A DNA stretch of 64,000 nt from Megaleporinus macrocephalus (Eukaryota; Chordata; Actinopteri; Characiformes; Anostomidae). The position numbers were made by a program, and so were the translations under genes. The number at the start of each line of letters is the position of its first letter. Within the stretch, counting starts at the first letter, position 1. The notes beneath the pieces are model-generated. The model saw nothing but the letters and a program-made list of their open reading frames with translations, had not been told where the DNA came from and made no database searches. The DNA lies in NCBI GenBank assembly GCA_021613375.1, contig CM038703.1, positions 18,536,694 through 18,600,693 on the forward strand, in the 5' to 3' direction. Positions 45,601-58,700 of the stretch are shown piece by piece.

Positions 45601-48600
45601 AGCTTAGACATCCTATGGTCTGTGTATATGTGAGATTGGACAAAATTGAGAGGTTCTAGAGGACTGGTTGAATTTTTGTGAATGAGACTGCAGTGATATT
45701 CAGTTTTTCAGTATGTTCTTTGCTTTTTGTATACAGCTTTTAATCTTTTCAGGAGTTCTGCTTTCAGTTTCTTTTAAAGGAATCTGATAATATATATTTT
45801 TCCACACCTACAGAGAAGTAGATGTTGGCTTTTTTTGGTGACAGGTTTGGTGGTCCAGCAGGTCCTAAACAGTTGTTAGAATTCTTTGATTCTATACTGA
45901 AATTGTTACACTCTGTTTAACAATTAAAGTTAAAATGTTAAGAGATAGTGCTACATATAATAATAATTTTATCACATTTCACAGTATCTAATTTTTACAA
46001 AACTTGTAATTTGACCTTTGAACTGCATTGCGCACCAGTGGATAGAAGATGTAGTCATTCATCTTTGAATCTACTCATAATCTGAGTTTATGAGAAGCCT
46101 TTTGTTTTCCCTATTGTGTAATGAGGAACCCAGTTTGTAAATTACATTCAAATGCTTTTGGGCTTTGTGGTATTCATTTTCCCACCCATGGAACCTGCCA
46201 AACTGTTTTTTTTAGCTCTGGATCATTCCCAGTATCCTGGGCAGCTCACTATTGTACTTCCTGTCTGATGACCGATGGGAAAGCATCACAGCGTGGCTGT
46301 ACGGCAGTGGATTGTCCGGGTTGTTCATCATGTCAACAATGTTCCATACTGTGAGCTGGAAGAAGAGTCACCTGCAGTGAGTATTTGCATAGAATACAGC
46401 TGCTAATGCTGGAACACTTCATAAACAAGCTTCATTTGTTTAAGGAGCAGGAGACTCAGTAGACTGAGTCCACAAAAGTCCACAAAAATAGTTTCCAGCT
46501 TCGAAGACCAGTATCGGCTTTCTGCTCAGTGCACGTGCAAACAGACGCGCCATGGCCTCTTTGTGCAATTCTATGGAGACCACACACGTGTCCACACACA
46601 TATGTTCACACAAACACATGTTCATTATAAATTGCCTTTAGACATAAAGATGCAACAAACTAATTAGTCCTTGTGTTTTATTTGACCAGGTGTTCTTTAT
46701 TTAGAGCTGTATGCTGGAATTAGTTTGTTCTTGACATGAAATGTGAGTTTTATCTACTGTATTTTAAAAATAACACATTTGTAGATGTCACATTTGCCAC
46801 ATTTACTAACAGTGAATAGGCTGGTGGGATGGGATTGGACTAGTGGGATGACTGAACTACCAACATTTCTCCTTGTCCTCATGTTTAGTCATATAGTCCT
46901 TCTAGGAATATGAGTACAGACACCAATTGGCATTTCCACCGAGCATGTTTAACCACTTGACAAATGGCTGTACTGAAAACAAAGAAGTCATATGACACCG
47001 GTTAGGAGATAGCCATAAGGGTATTCATTTTGGGCTGTGCTTAAATGTCAAGGTAAATAACAACTACTTGAACAAAGAAAAGAAAGAGTGTCAAAGTAAA
47101 CCGAAAAGAAAGGCTCAAATTTATTGTAGCCTTGCTTTGAGAAACAGCATGGCACAGTTCTCTCATGTTTATCTTTCATAGTAGTGGTTTTCCTTTGTGG
47201 TTGAACAGTTCATTGTTTCTCATTCAACATACTAGAGTGACACCGCTGTGACAGACAGCTCACTGTATATGCACCTGTGCTACGTAATATAATACGGAAA
47301 AATACCTTCGCAAGAACCTACACCTCCAGCTGCAGAGAAAGCCTGGCGTACAGGAAAGCGCAGGTTTTCCCAACTTGATAAAAAGCCACTAGAGACATTT
47401 ATGAGTACCATGCAAAAGTCCTAAGGAGACTTCAATTTCTAAGGAGAACATTTTTTTTTAAATAAATAGAGAAAAAAACAAGACCAGGTAGACCACCAAA
47501 ACTGTCATTAACAGTGCTTTAACCTTTGAGAGGAGAATTTAAGCTCCATTTTTCTTGTTGTTTCTCTCCATCCCTTTACTGTAAGATCTTAATTTATCTG
47601 AAATGATGTGTAGCTGTCAATAAGCTGTTACTGAGATAGATAACTTTGGAGGCGTTCAAAACAAACCAGCAGATGTCTTTGAAAGTGGAACAGCTTCTGC
47701 TAAATATGTTTTCTGATTTTGTCTAAAACACTGAAAACTGAATAACTTGAATAACTAAAATAAATAATTGACCGCAAAGCTGTGCACCATATTCTTTATG
47801 TTAATATCAACTTTTAGAAACACATACACATATCTTTAAATATACTAAGATATTCATGTAAACTGTGACTATTTTACATGCTTAAGTTTGTTGATTATTA
47901 TACATTCGTACAACTTTCTTACAGCTAACATGCAGTGTTTACTTATAATGTATGTTCTTCTAAATATTCCAAGCTATTTTGGAGTTCTCTTGGTGCAGTC
48001 GTCACTAGAGTTTCACACAATGTAAAGAACAGCGGCTGTTCTTAAATAACGTATCAGAATAAAATCAGAGAAAAAATTAGATGTCTGTTTTTCTTTGGAC
48101 AGAGACGGTATGTACTTTATCAGAACTGGATTTGTTATTTTAAAGCTGCTGCTACAGGGCTTCTTAAAAACTGACTCATCACAGTTCCCATACTTTCACA
48201 GCCATTATGTGGTTTACAGCCTTCCTTTAAAAACCCCACAGCAGGCGGACAATGAGGCTGTAGTTAATGCACTCCTCCAGACCTAAGCAGCACTGTGTTG
48301 TGTAGAGTGCACTGTGCCACTACCATACTACCCATCACTGTGTTTTAATGTTCCTTAAATATTCCGCTTTTAACAAGCATCTATTGGTTCTGGAGAAACA
48401 CATGAGACGGAAAAGCCGTGGGAAGTTTTTGGGAACTCGCTTGTCAAGATGTATGACTGGCTACCTGAGACATTTCCCTTGACTCTCCATTTTCCATGCA
48501 GATTGACTGACTCACAAGGGCCTGTCAGGTCTTGTTGGGATTCTCAGATGCATCCCTCATGCAGATCAGATCTGCGCCTCGCATACGTGAAAATAACCGT

Positions 48601-51301
48601 CTGCTGCCCCGTGCACCCGTTGTTTGACTTGTCTTCCTGCCAAGAGAAACAGACAGAAATCCAGGGAAAGCGAGGCCTGGTCTGGTTTTAACTTTATAGG
48701 CTGCAGCATGTTTGGATACAGCCCAGGCCTATATATATATATATAGTGGGTGATATATATGTATATAGGGTGATCTGTTCAGTCTGTGACTGAAGAGCAG
48801 GCCCAGTGATTTTGATCATTACATGACAACAGCAGCACAGATGAGAAAAACTGATGAAGGCCTGCTCCTGCCAGCAAGGCCATAACTGAAGTCCTCCCTT
48901 TGTGTTTTTGCTTTGGCAGGAGAGTCGAACAGCGCTTCCACATGTGCGACCGGATGGTGATTTATTTCTTCATAGCCGCCTCTTACGCCCCCTGGTGAGT
49001 ACAAACAGTAGCAGCGCCTCAGTAGTCTTGCTTTAAAACAACCTGTTGTTACCTTAAGGCGGTCTGGTGGTAAAGAAAGGCATTCTGCGTGTCCCGTGTT
49101 TGTTGTGAGGTAGTTGATGTCTGTGCTGTTTGCAGGTTGAACCTGAGGGAGCTGGGCCCCTGGGCGGCCCACATGCGCTGGCTGGTGTGGATCATGGCCT
49201 GTGTAGGCTCCGCGTATGTCTTCTTTTTCCATGAAAAGTACGTTGTTCCTGTACAAAGGCACAGACATATTAGTGATGCAGGAGGCCTATGCAAATAGAA
49301 ATATCTCTATAACACATCCTGTACAGAGAACCTGCATTGTACTGCACACACGTTCTGTTTTTTTGTTGAGGTTAATATAAAAGAAACATAAACATTTTGT
49401 ACAGCAAATAAATAGTAGCTGTACATTAAATGTGTGGATATTGTCTGCAGAGGATGTGATAACATATAGCCATGTCATTTAACCTGGGTCCCTCAAACCT
49501 TAACAGGGCACTGTATCTCATCAAAGCATCATCAGCCCACTAAACCTGGTACTACACACTTATAAGTCTGTAAAAAATACATATACTACACATACATATA
49601 CTTCAAAAGAGAAAACACAGGATAAATATCCTCTACAGGGAACACACATAGATATGACATCTTCAGATATTTTTTGTGTACAGCTTTTATTTATTTGAGT
49701 TTAACATAATAGAAACATGAGCTGTAAACCAAATCATTCAGAACCACTTGTGAACCTGCACATGTATTCTGAGACTAAATATACAATAATACTGATAAGA
49801 GTGAAATAACACTTCATCATAAATGTATACAGGGCCAGCTCTGGGCGGTGTGGTGGGCATTGTCCCCCTAGATTTTATCAATGCAAGCAACGGCCAATAT
49901 CTCTAAACCAATCACAAAAAGGCATTTTACTGTGCAGTGTGAAGATATGTTCTTTGCCTATATCTGATATGCTTATATTGTAATTTCCTAATCATATTAG
50001 TATTCTCACTTACTCCTGTTTCCACTCTTGAGTCGTATACTCTCTATTTACTTTTGTCAGCTTTGATTTAAAGTTACACTAAAGCTTTTTATGTAAATTA
50101 TGGGTTTTTATTGAAATCAATCATAATTAGATAATCTTTTTACAAAATTTACGTAAGCAAAGTGCACTCTTCAATCATTAGGTTTTAAGTCTACGTCTGA
50201 AGGCACATTCAACAGTTGTCATCATTCATGCACAAGTCGTGAATTTTGTATTCTTTAAAATTGACTGTCAACATGGCCACGCATTACTATATGCACGCTT
50301 ACTATGTGGCCTACCCTTTACACTCAATTTTAATTTGGCGCACATATTTTGGCCCCTAAGCTAATATGGCTCATCGGCAAGCCTACAGGTAGTGATCTAA
50401 CTGCCTAATAAACCATGGTGGAGGATGGTGGATTCAAATAGCCAGACATTGTAGTGGTTGGTTAACTGTAGCTATTTTTATGTAACCTTTTTAGCACTGA
50501 AAATGGCCCTGAGATATCTTTTATCTTATATTTTGTCATTAGCATGGCGATGTATTATCAAAGATTTTTCCCCAAATATATTCTGTAGGTTTGACATTAG
50601 ACTTTTCTAGGGCGATTTTTTTTTCCCTGATGCTAAGAGATACACTCCTGGGAATGCTTTGTAGCAGGTATCTCTAGCACAGTGGGAACTGAGTATAATG
50701 GGTTAATTTTAGATTCCTGTTTGAGTCTTTTGTTTCTCTGACAAAAGTATTCATGGCTTTGCATGAGAACCTTTGCAGATACAATCTAATTCTAACATGT
50801 TTCTTCCATCTTTCAGGAACAAGATACTCGACCTGCTTTGCTACACTGTAATGGGAGCTATACCTGCACTTGTCCTTCTGTCAATGGTATGAGTGCATTT
50901 ATTCATTAACATTTACTGTAAAAACACTGTAACATTTCATTTACATGACTAGACATACTAGATAACACTCCATGTATAGGTAGTCTGCACCGTGCATACA
51001 GTACTGAAAGTAGTCAAGAATGTGAACGTTATTAACAGTGAACACCAGTAGCTGAGGAGCGTTATGGAAATAATGCTGGATGATGCTTTTATGCTGTTAG
51101 CCTAACAGAGAGGGCGTGTTGGAGCTGTCGATGGGTGGAGTGTTCTACTGCCTGGGAGTGGTCTTCTTCAAGAGTGATGGCCTCATCCCTTTCGCTCATG
51201 CCATCTGGCACGTCTTTGTGGCCATTGGAGCCGGCATACACTACTACGCCATCTGGAGGTACCTGTATGCAACGGGGAGCCACATGAAGACGTCCAGGTG
51301 A
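35817..51301 (+). CDS. mmd2: Monocyte to macrophage differentiation factor 2 (PAQR10)
   Basis: This is a seven-pass membrane protein of the progestin and adipoQ receptor family; the mammalian protein is a Golgi protein linked to Ras signalling. Seven coding exons: 35817-35836, 44616-44697, 46216-46376, 48920-48994, 49136-49237, 50817-50886, 51101-51301. They total 711 nt, or 236 aa. The first coding piece is only 20 nt (MDFKKT plus two bases of Arg7) and joins [20 protein letters not shown] in phase. PAQR motifs are present: EHAANCATH near residue 30, S74-x3-H78 (STMFH), HMCDRMVIY with Asp98, and the C-terminal H203-x3-H207 (HAIWH). Length and exon plan fit MMD/MMD2. The extra ~24-residue segment of some human MMD2 forms, after FFFHE, is absent. 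Which fish duplicate (mmd2a or mmd2b) was not determined. Confidence 0.95.
36540..36634. repeat. Short tandem repeat of GGTGAGAGAAGAAGATTTATA with AT tail
   Basis: Two to three imperfect copies of a unit of about 25-30 bp, followed by an AT run, in mmd2 intron 1. Confidence 0.55.
39055..39127. repeat. Long AT microsatellite 1
   Basis: More than 30 AT units without interruption, in mmd2 intron 1. Confidence 0.9.
39610..39681. repeat. Long AT microsatellite 2
   Basis: About 35 AT units, 0.5 kb from the first and almost the same length. Confidence 0.9.
41293..41419. promoter_or_regulatory. Candidate intronic enhancer with two RFX-like X-boxes
   Basis: GGTTGGCATGGTGACC (41293-41308) is a near-palindrome matching the RFX X-box at 12 of 14 core positions. 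CTTGCTAGGCAAC (41407-41419) is a second X-box with a one-base spacer. Local GC content is higher than in the surrounding intron. Function is inferred only. Confidence 0.35.
42572..43592. mobile_element. hAT-like element with ATCGATTA-rich ends, nested in another repeat
   Basis: The left end is rich in 'atcgattatttcagtaatcg' and 'ccatcgattaatcaagtaat'. The right end has 'gtaatcgaattactc' and 'gaggaatcgtttcagcc'. This kind of terminal sequence is common in teleost hAT elements. No transposase frame is left. It carries the 117-bp palindrome at 43122-43238. The target-site duplication was not resolved. Confidence 0.5.
43122..43238. mobile_element. Short palindromic (foldback) MITE, full copy
   Basis: The arms run inward from both ends as GTTAGCTT-TTAT-GAATTCC, then CGTTCC-CCTTAAATG, then AG-AGTTACA, with scattered mismatches. 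It belongs to the same family as 30369-30490 and sits inside the hAT-like element. Confidence 0.65.
45295..45445. repeat. Teleost-wide short repeat (probable hAT MITE)
   Basis: Text such as 'ggttcctggagtctggtcct', 'acatacctgatccaagtcat' and 'tgctaattaacaagctgttc' belongs to a repeat I recognise from many bony-fish genomes. It lies in mmd2 intron 2. Non-coding. Confidence 0.45.
47970..48110. repeat. Dispersed repeat member (TTTGGACAGAGACGG end)
   Basis: 'gtttcacacaatgtaaagaa' through 'tttttctttggacagagacgg' matches the family at 3080-3420 and 34790-34970. Located in mmd2 intron 3. Confidence 0.4.
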
Positions 51302-52783
51302 CAGACTGAGACCCTGGGGAACAGCACCTGCTCATCCTCATATCAGGTCTCATATAGTATATTTAGAACAGGTTGTTGACGACCAGCCAGTACTTCTATT
51401 TACAAAGAGAATTAGATAATTAACTCTGATCACGAGTTGCCTTAGCAGTGCTCAAAGGAATTCTGTAGTTTTTTGACTGTAGCTATTTTTGTAAAGGGGA
51501 GCGTCCTCATGACTCTGCAATATGTAGTTTTAAAATTGAGGTTTGACAAGTCAGTTTTTATCAATATACATTTCGATTTTTGCCAGGAATTTTTCAAGAG
51601 TTCAGTGTTTACAGGAAATGTATTCTTCACAGCACTACATTCACTTAAGTAGCTGTTATTAAGCCAGAGAAGGTATTCTAATTGTGCATTAAAATACTTT
51701 AAGTGCAATCTTAAGAACAAATCCAATCTTGCATTTCAGCGTTCAGTGACAAACTTAGAAGGATGCTTGTCAAAACTTCCCAATCGCATACATTTCAAAA
51801 CTTTACAAATCAGTGCTTCAAGTTGAGCTACTTAGTGCTGTGCTTGTCACTTTTTCAGTGTCTTAACTGCTCATTTAAAACACACAGAGGACCAACTGCA
51901 GGCCCCTTCACACTCCTTTATTCCAGTTTGAAGACTATTTTATTGTTTGACATAGACTTTAAGACCAGTGGGCCTCATTCAGCAATATCTATGTTCTCGA
52001 GAAAAAGATCCCAGGAAAGGGTCTTCAACAGATTGATGACGTGTTCTTAAACCGTGGAACTGTTTGCACTTTGGTGAGTGTGTGTAGACTCTAGATTTGT
52101 GGACACTAATCCCACATAGGAAAACATGAGTAAATGGCAGTATCACTTTGAAAACTGCATAATTGTGTTTAAGAAGAAGTCCCTGTATAAGAACGGTTGA
52201 TGAATAAGGCCCAGTGTTCTACATTCCAAACAGTTTGCCAGTCAAGCTCAGTCACTTACAGAACATTGTTTTATACCATGTATGAATGATCTTTTCTAAT
52301 TTGTTAAGTCCATGTTAATTTTTATTTGAATATTTGAATGATGTATCCTTAAGATCATGTTTGTAATTATTTTGGTCCTGAATGTAAAAAAAAGAAACAT
52401 GTTGGTTTTGTTTATTGTATCCCCAAAACACTGGACAGTAAGTAAACAGCACACTGTGTCAAAGGTGCCTCAATCGATTTTTCTTTTTCAATGGACTTTT
52501 GGCTGTCTCGTATACCTGTACTGCATTTAGATACGTCTTCACTTCTGAGTTTGATGTCATTATTTCCTCATCAAATCAAGAGCTGTGTTGAATTAATACA
52601 GACATAAACACTTGTTCTGCAGTTGGGAATGTTTAATCAGTGTTTTACAATTGCCCTCTCAAAATCTTACTAAATCACTTTGCTTAAGCCTGATTGTGTT
52701 TATGAATGCGATTAAGCTGGAGTGCACAACATGTCTACTGTGCACCTCTATCCAGCTCGAGGCACTGTGAGCTAGGCTGTGCT
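51302..52783. other. Convergent 3' UTRs of mmd2 (+) and ap5z1 (-)
   Basis: No gene lies between the two stop codons. On the plus strand ATTAAA (51688-51693) is the best mmd2 signal I see. On the minus strand AATAAA at 52411-52416 (and 52321-52326) could end ap5z1. If longer forms are used, the transcripts overlap. Confidence 0.45.
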
Positions 52784-55700
52784 CTATGCTGGTAGGAAGT
52801 TGGACTGATTGTGCAGAAGGCTGCTAATGGCTCTCATACGCTGTGGAAGGCCAACGTTAGTGTCCCTGTGCCAGCGGGGGGTGTCTCCGTAGGCTGACGG
52901 AGCCAATACAAACTGCGCCACATTGGGGAGCTTGAGAAGGTTGATGAGCTCGTGGGCTCGTGTGATTATCTCCTCGATGTCTTCCTCACTGAAGCATGCT
53001 GCTACGGGCTCACTGCGTGCGAACGAACGCATCTTAGACAGCAAGAGTGATGCCCTGAGAAACGGAGAGAAAGAATTACTGCAACACAATGTTCAGAGAT
53101 GATCTGAGCTTTACTGTATACTTCAAATATTCCACTGAAAATGTTATGTTAACTTTTCAATAAAAGGTATTTTACAGGTATTTAAATGGTATTTTACTAC
53201 AAATAAAATGATAATTTAAACCTTTTTTCTAATTCTTTGTGTGTATATCTTAATGTTTATCAAAGTGCACCTTTAAAGTACAAGTTTTTGCTTAAAATTT
53301 TAACCTTTGTACTGAGGTTAAAACACCTGAAAAAAATGCTGACGAGTGCTATAATCACAAAAAGGAACCAAATGCGTGGGAGTAATAGTATTAAACCTGG
53401 TTAGTATTTAATTAGGTAATGTAAAAAACACCAACTGGGTGTCCCCAGTGATGGCCTGATGGCCAGTGTACAGTGGTGCTGGAAAAAACAACAGACAAAT
53501 ATATTCTATTTAGCTCACTTATTAAGCAAAGTGAAACAGCTCTTTCTGTGCTTCTCAAAGGTCTCCTTTGACAGAGGCAGGTCATGCACCCACAAATGAC
53601 AGAGCTTAATACTGAAAAGCATGCATGCAAACTTACACCTAATGGTCCAACAACTGACTGACATTAATGATCTCCTATGCTGAACCAAATCACATATTTT
53701 TCTGAACACAGACATTTAAGAGTGCATTTGTTCACTAAATGAATATAGTATATACACGTGCTTGTTTATTTGATTGGTTATTTTTTTCCAATACCAGGAC
53801 AACAACATCAAAAGGTTCACAAACTTTCTAGCCCCACTGTAAGTCCAGAAGACATTCATATGCAATACTGTAGAAAGACTAAACAGTCTTACCGAGGAAT
53901 CAGGTCCTGACTGCGGGAGGCCAGCTTAGCCAGTGCAGTCATTAGCACGGTAAGGAGGCGTGGAGAGTAGCGCGGCGGGCTGGAAGACTGACGCACTTGC
54001 GTGATCTCAAACAGCACTGCTTCCAGCCCCTCAAAAAAAGAGGTGATCAGCTCCACAGTACAGCGAGGGTCATAGGACACCGACAGATACTCTCCGATAA
54101 CCCAGACCTGCACATTTACACACGTACACTCTATTACTCCTTCAAAACTCGCAACAGAGAGGGTTAAATATACATAATAGATGAGCGGGGCTTAATTTGT
54201 CACACACACCACATGTGTGTAGAAGTCCTCTTTACTGTAGATGCTTGTAGTGGTGCTGGCAAAGTCCAGCAGCTCCTTGTACTGATCCACAATCAGCGGA
54301 GGATGCAGCTTACACAGGGTCTGTAGGTGTGTGCTAAAGACCCTACAGCAAAAGTTCAGCAGTCAGAGAGCTTAAAATAAATAAATAAATAAATAAATAA
54401 TCACTCTCCCTCAAAGAGTCTCATACTGCAAGGGTATGAACTGACTAACCTCTGCACTTCAGTGCTGAAGTTCTTGATGTTGAAAAGGAGGCTGCTTCTC
54501 TCCAGTAGGACCAGCAGCAACTGGTTTATCAGCTTCTCATCAGCCATCTAAGCAAACACAGGGAAACGAGAGGGCAAATCGCTGCAATACAGGCGAAGCA
54601 ATCAATAAAATGATGTGTTCTTCATGATTTGTGAGAACCGCCACTAAATAACCAATGTGCACAGCATTCCAAGAAGCAGATCATAGGCATAAATTAAATG
54701 CTTGCAGTGTTGAACTGGTCCACATGTGAAAGTCTGGTATATGTGAGGCCTGTGAGGTGGTTTTCACCTGAGTGACTGTGTTGAAGTAGATGTGCAGCAG
54801 CACAGGGACGATCTGGGCACACCGTACCACGCGCGGACTCTCCACCATGCCCTGCAAAGCCTCGTGAAGGGTGCTCAACCTGTGCAGCAGAACAGAGCAA
54901 ACCGAGAACAGCACGAATAAATAAGTAAGTAGAACAGAAGTTAGACACAATAGTCACAGAGTAGCCGGTCACACAACTTCAATGTGAGGAACAGGCTGCA
55001 TGTAACTTCTTGACACCATTAAATCATTCAAGCAACATTGCATATATATATCATAACAGCAAGTAATACAAATTGTATGTATTGTAGAATCTCAAATATC
55101 ATCATACTTTAATACAATCATTTTATGATTAAAAATACACATACACAAACATATACACATATACCATACACATATTTTAAAATAAAAAAAATAATTACAT
55201 CATACATATTAATACATGTTTTTAAAATCTCATTCTAACTGATTCTAGTCTTCCAATTTATATGTAGTTGAATCACCACCTTCTTATAAACGCATTACTA
55301 TGTATTTTTTACAAGCCTATAAGCAAAGAATATCATAAATAAGTGATCTGTAGGAATTACCTATCAATAGTGTCCCCAGTTCCCGCTTCAGGTCTGAGGA
55401 TGTACAGAAACAGTCCTCTGTAAGAGGGTTGGCGGAAGGCATCGAGAGAAGCAGCGATCTTGGTACCCTGCGGGTCCCATGCAGCACGATCTTGAGCTGG
55501 GTAACATGCCGACCTGCAGCAGGATACCACACACGCTCAGGTTAACGGCCAGAGTGCAATGCAAAACTGTGACAATGTGTATGTACATGTGATTATGTAT
55601 ACCATCTAATGCAAACGGCACTGTTTGCAAATGATGATTTGCAAAAGTGTTCCAAGTTGTACAGCTGCCTGATAGTAAGCATTTTACATGTAATTAATTC

Positions 55701-58700
55701 AAAGTGTATTATTATACCCCTACCACATCCCTATTAAAAGCCAGTTTGTGGTGTTATGTTTTGCCATGTTCCAATCCTGGGGAGCTACAGTTTAGCATGG
55801 TGAAAGTTTTCGAAAAGAGTCTAGCGTTTCCGCCTATTCTATTACATGACTCACAGGGCTTGATGATCGGCTGAAGACTTAAACAAGGTGGATCTGGTGG
55901 GTATATCTTTTATTTTCAGTATTTTAGCATGTCTTTGCATGTAGCCAACCTGTGCTGCAATTCCAGGGCAGAGGCCAGGCAAGGCAGATCCAGCAGCGAG
56001 TGGAATAGCTCGATTGCGGTTTCAGGAGCAAACAGAGAGGGCAGCAGCTCCACGTACTCAGAGATCAGACCTGGGCTGTTCCATGCCAAGAACTGGAGGA
56101 CAGAATGAAAGCTAGTGTAGTATGACACTCTACAGACTGTTAAGTTGTAAATCAGCGCTGCTTAGTGGAGAGTACAGCTCACCTTGAGCAGGTTGGGGAA
56201 GCTGTGCCTGTAGACAGCCACTTTCCCCTGCAGGACACTAATATTGTGAAGACAGAAGTGCACAAATTCAAAGGCCAGCACTGGTTCGTTGAAGAGTTCG
56301 GCTGGAAACCGGGCAAACAGCTGAGTGAAAACAGCCTCGGAATCCACAGCAGCAGTCTCGCCTGAATACAGAAAACACACAGTTACACACGGTAGTTCAA
56401 TTTCAGAGGGGTTACTGGGCTCAACAGATGAACTGGAAAACACCCTTTTTAGATGTCCTCTGATACTGTGATTAGATATTTTATCACATATGACAGGGAA
56501 TGTTCTATATAACAAACCATAAGCCCCATCACTTCTTTAATAAATAATACATATATAATAATACATGTAGTTCTTTTATTTTATTAGAACTGTCTCGGGT
56601 GTATTTCAAAATGCGTAGTAAAATAAAAAAACTAAAATTTTGAATGAAACTACTTTCATTAGCCATGGTCAGTTACTTTTGGGATCACTCGCATCCCCTG
56701 ACAAAAAGCTTCCCCCCTTAAGGAAAGTAAGTCATTCTGTAATGTTCCTTACAGCGGACAAACATCTACAGCCCAAAGTTTCTTAAAAGTCACCCAGAAA
56801 CTGAAAAATCATGAAAATCGTCATTTTCTTATGCAACAGCAAGGTAGGCCAGTTTGGCTGAAAAGCTGTGAACCTGGCAAGTTTCTGACACCTGATAGCA
56901 GGTGCAATGCGCTGTGCCAAAGTATAACAAATGAAAAATGAAAGTATACAATTCCACATATCCACAGACCCTACTACTGATCAGAACTTGTTTGTTAGAC
57001 ATGAAAAAAGAAAGGCTTTTAAGAAAAGTGATTAGTAAAAATCTTGAGAGGATCTTGCATCTTGTTCGGACGGCATCAAGCCATGATTACATATACATAA
57101 CCCATAAATAACCCATAATAGCCGGTGTGATATCTCTAACACAAAACAAAATCAAGCTGTATTTTTGTGCTGACGTTGTCAAAATACACTTGCTTTTTAT
57201 GCTTCAGGACACTCACTGTGGTTGAGGTAGAACTGAGCTATGGGCAGCAGGGCTCGTGCAAAGGCCAGGTCTGCACTCAGCCTGCCGTATAGCGCTTTGA
57301 TACAGGGGAAGGCGCGATACACGTAGGAGGCATCCTCGCTACAGATGATGTCCATTATGGCCACTGACTCCACAAGACACTGGACAAAGGACAACATCAT
57401 TTACCTGACACCGATTACACAACATATCTTCTCTAATGAAAAACACAAATGGATGGAATGATAACTTCAAACCAATAAATAAATCCAAGACACTTAACCT
57501 TTAATAAAAGACTTGGTCAATATAATGACCTATATTGCTATCAATTGCTACCAATTCAACATTTGAATGAAGTTAAGTATTTACGTATTAAAACTCGTTG
57601 TGTGCATCCTGTACATACAGAACATGAACGTTTATATCATATTAGGAATGTTACATGATCAGAAAACTGCAAATAAAGAAATTACTGTTAACCAGGCAAT
57701 GTATAGTAACAACAATCAGTCTGGATGTCATAACGTTATACTTTAAATTTCTCCCCAGTTAATTTTTAATTGTTTGCTTTCACAATAGTAAATATGACAC
57801 TGTTGTGCTGCTGCATTCTGTAGAGTCCAGCCTGCTTACCAACTTCAGAAAAACTAATAACATGTGAAACAGTCTTCAAGTACAATACCACATTCCTTTC
57901 TACAATAAGTTCCATACAGTCAGACTATGGAAGGAGCTGCTATTCAACGCAAAAACAAGGTGCTTAGTTAAAGCTTACAGCTTTCTGTAGCTCTGCATCA
58001 GTTCTCTTCACAGCCTCTGTAAGGAAACAGTAAATAATTACCAGAGTGAATCCACAAATTTAATTTAGAACTATTAGCTGATCTTCATTAGAGATATGGT
58101 GGCTAACTCACTTCGGTCGCTCTGCTCGATCAGGCGGTGGCAATACTCAAAGGCTTTCTCTCTGAGTCGCTCTTTTGGAGGAAGGAGTCGGCTGGATGAA
58201 GAGGTGGCCGACACCATGGACATCACTGAGCTGTCCACTTCAGAGCGGTCATCTGCACCAACAGTAAAATTCAGCACATGAACAGCATCACGCTTAACAC
58301 ATCAAAGAGGAGTATCCACACTGCTTAACCAGACATGGATTTGCAAGTGAAGAATTCAGAAGTCAAATCTGACATGCCCTGCAATCAAGCAGCAGGTTTT
58401 AAAAACATCTGGAGTGCAGCTTAGAGTTATTGTCAGATTGGGGTGCTCGGTTATTGATTTAATGGAAGAAAAACAAGGGTTAATAATAATAATAATAATA
58501 ATTACACAGAACAGACAAGATCTGAACGTGAATAGACTACGGATGCACAACCCAGCACCTGCAGATGTCTCACTCAGTAAAGTTTAGTCCTCGCTCCAAC
58601 AGTAAAAGAGCCTGTAGAGCTGCATCAGGTGTATTAGTTTAGTGCTGAAGCTAAACTCCAGGAGCAGGGTTGGGCATGCCAAGAGAAGAAAGAAAGGAGT

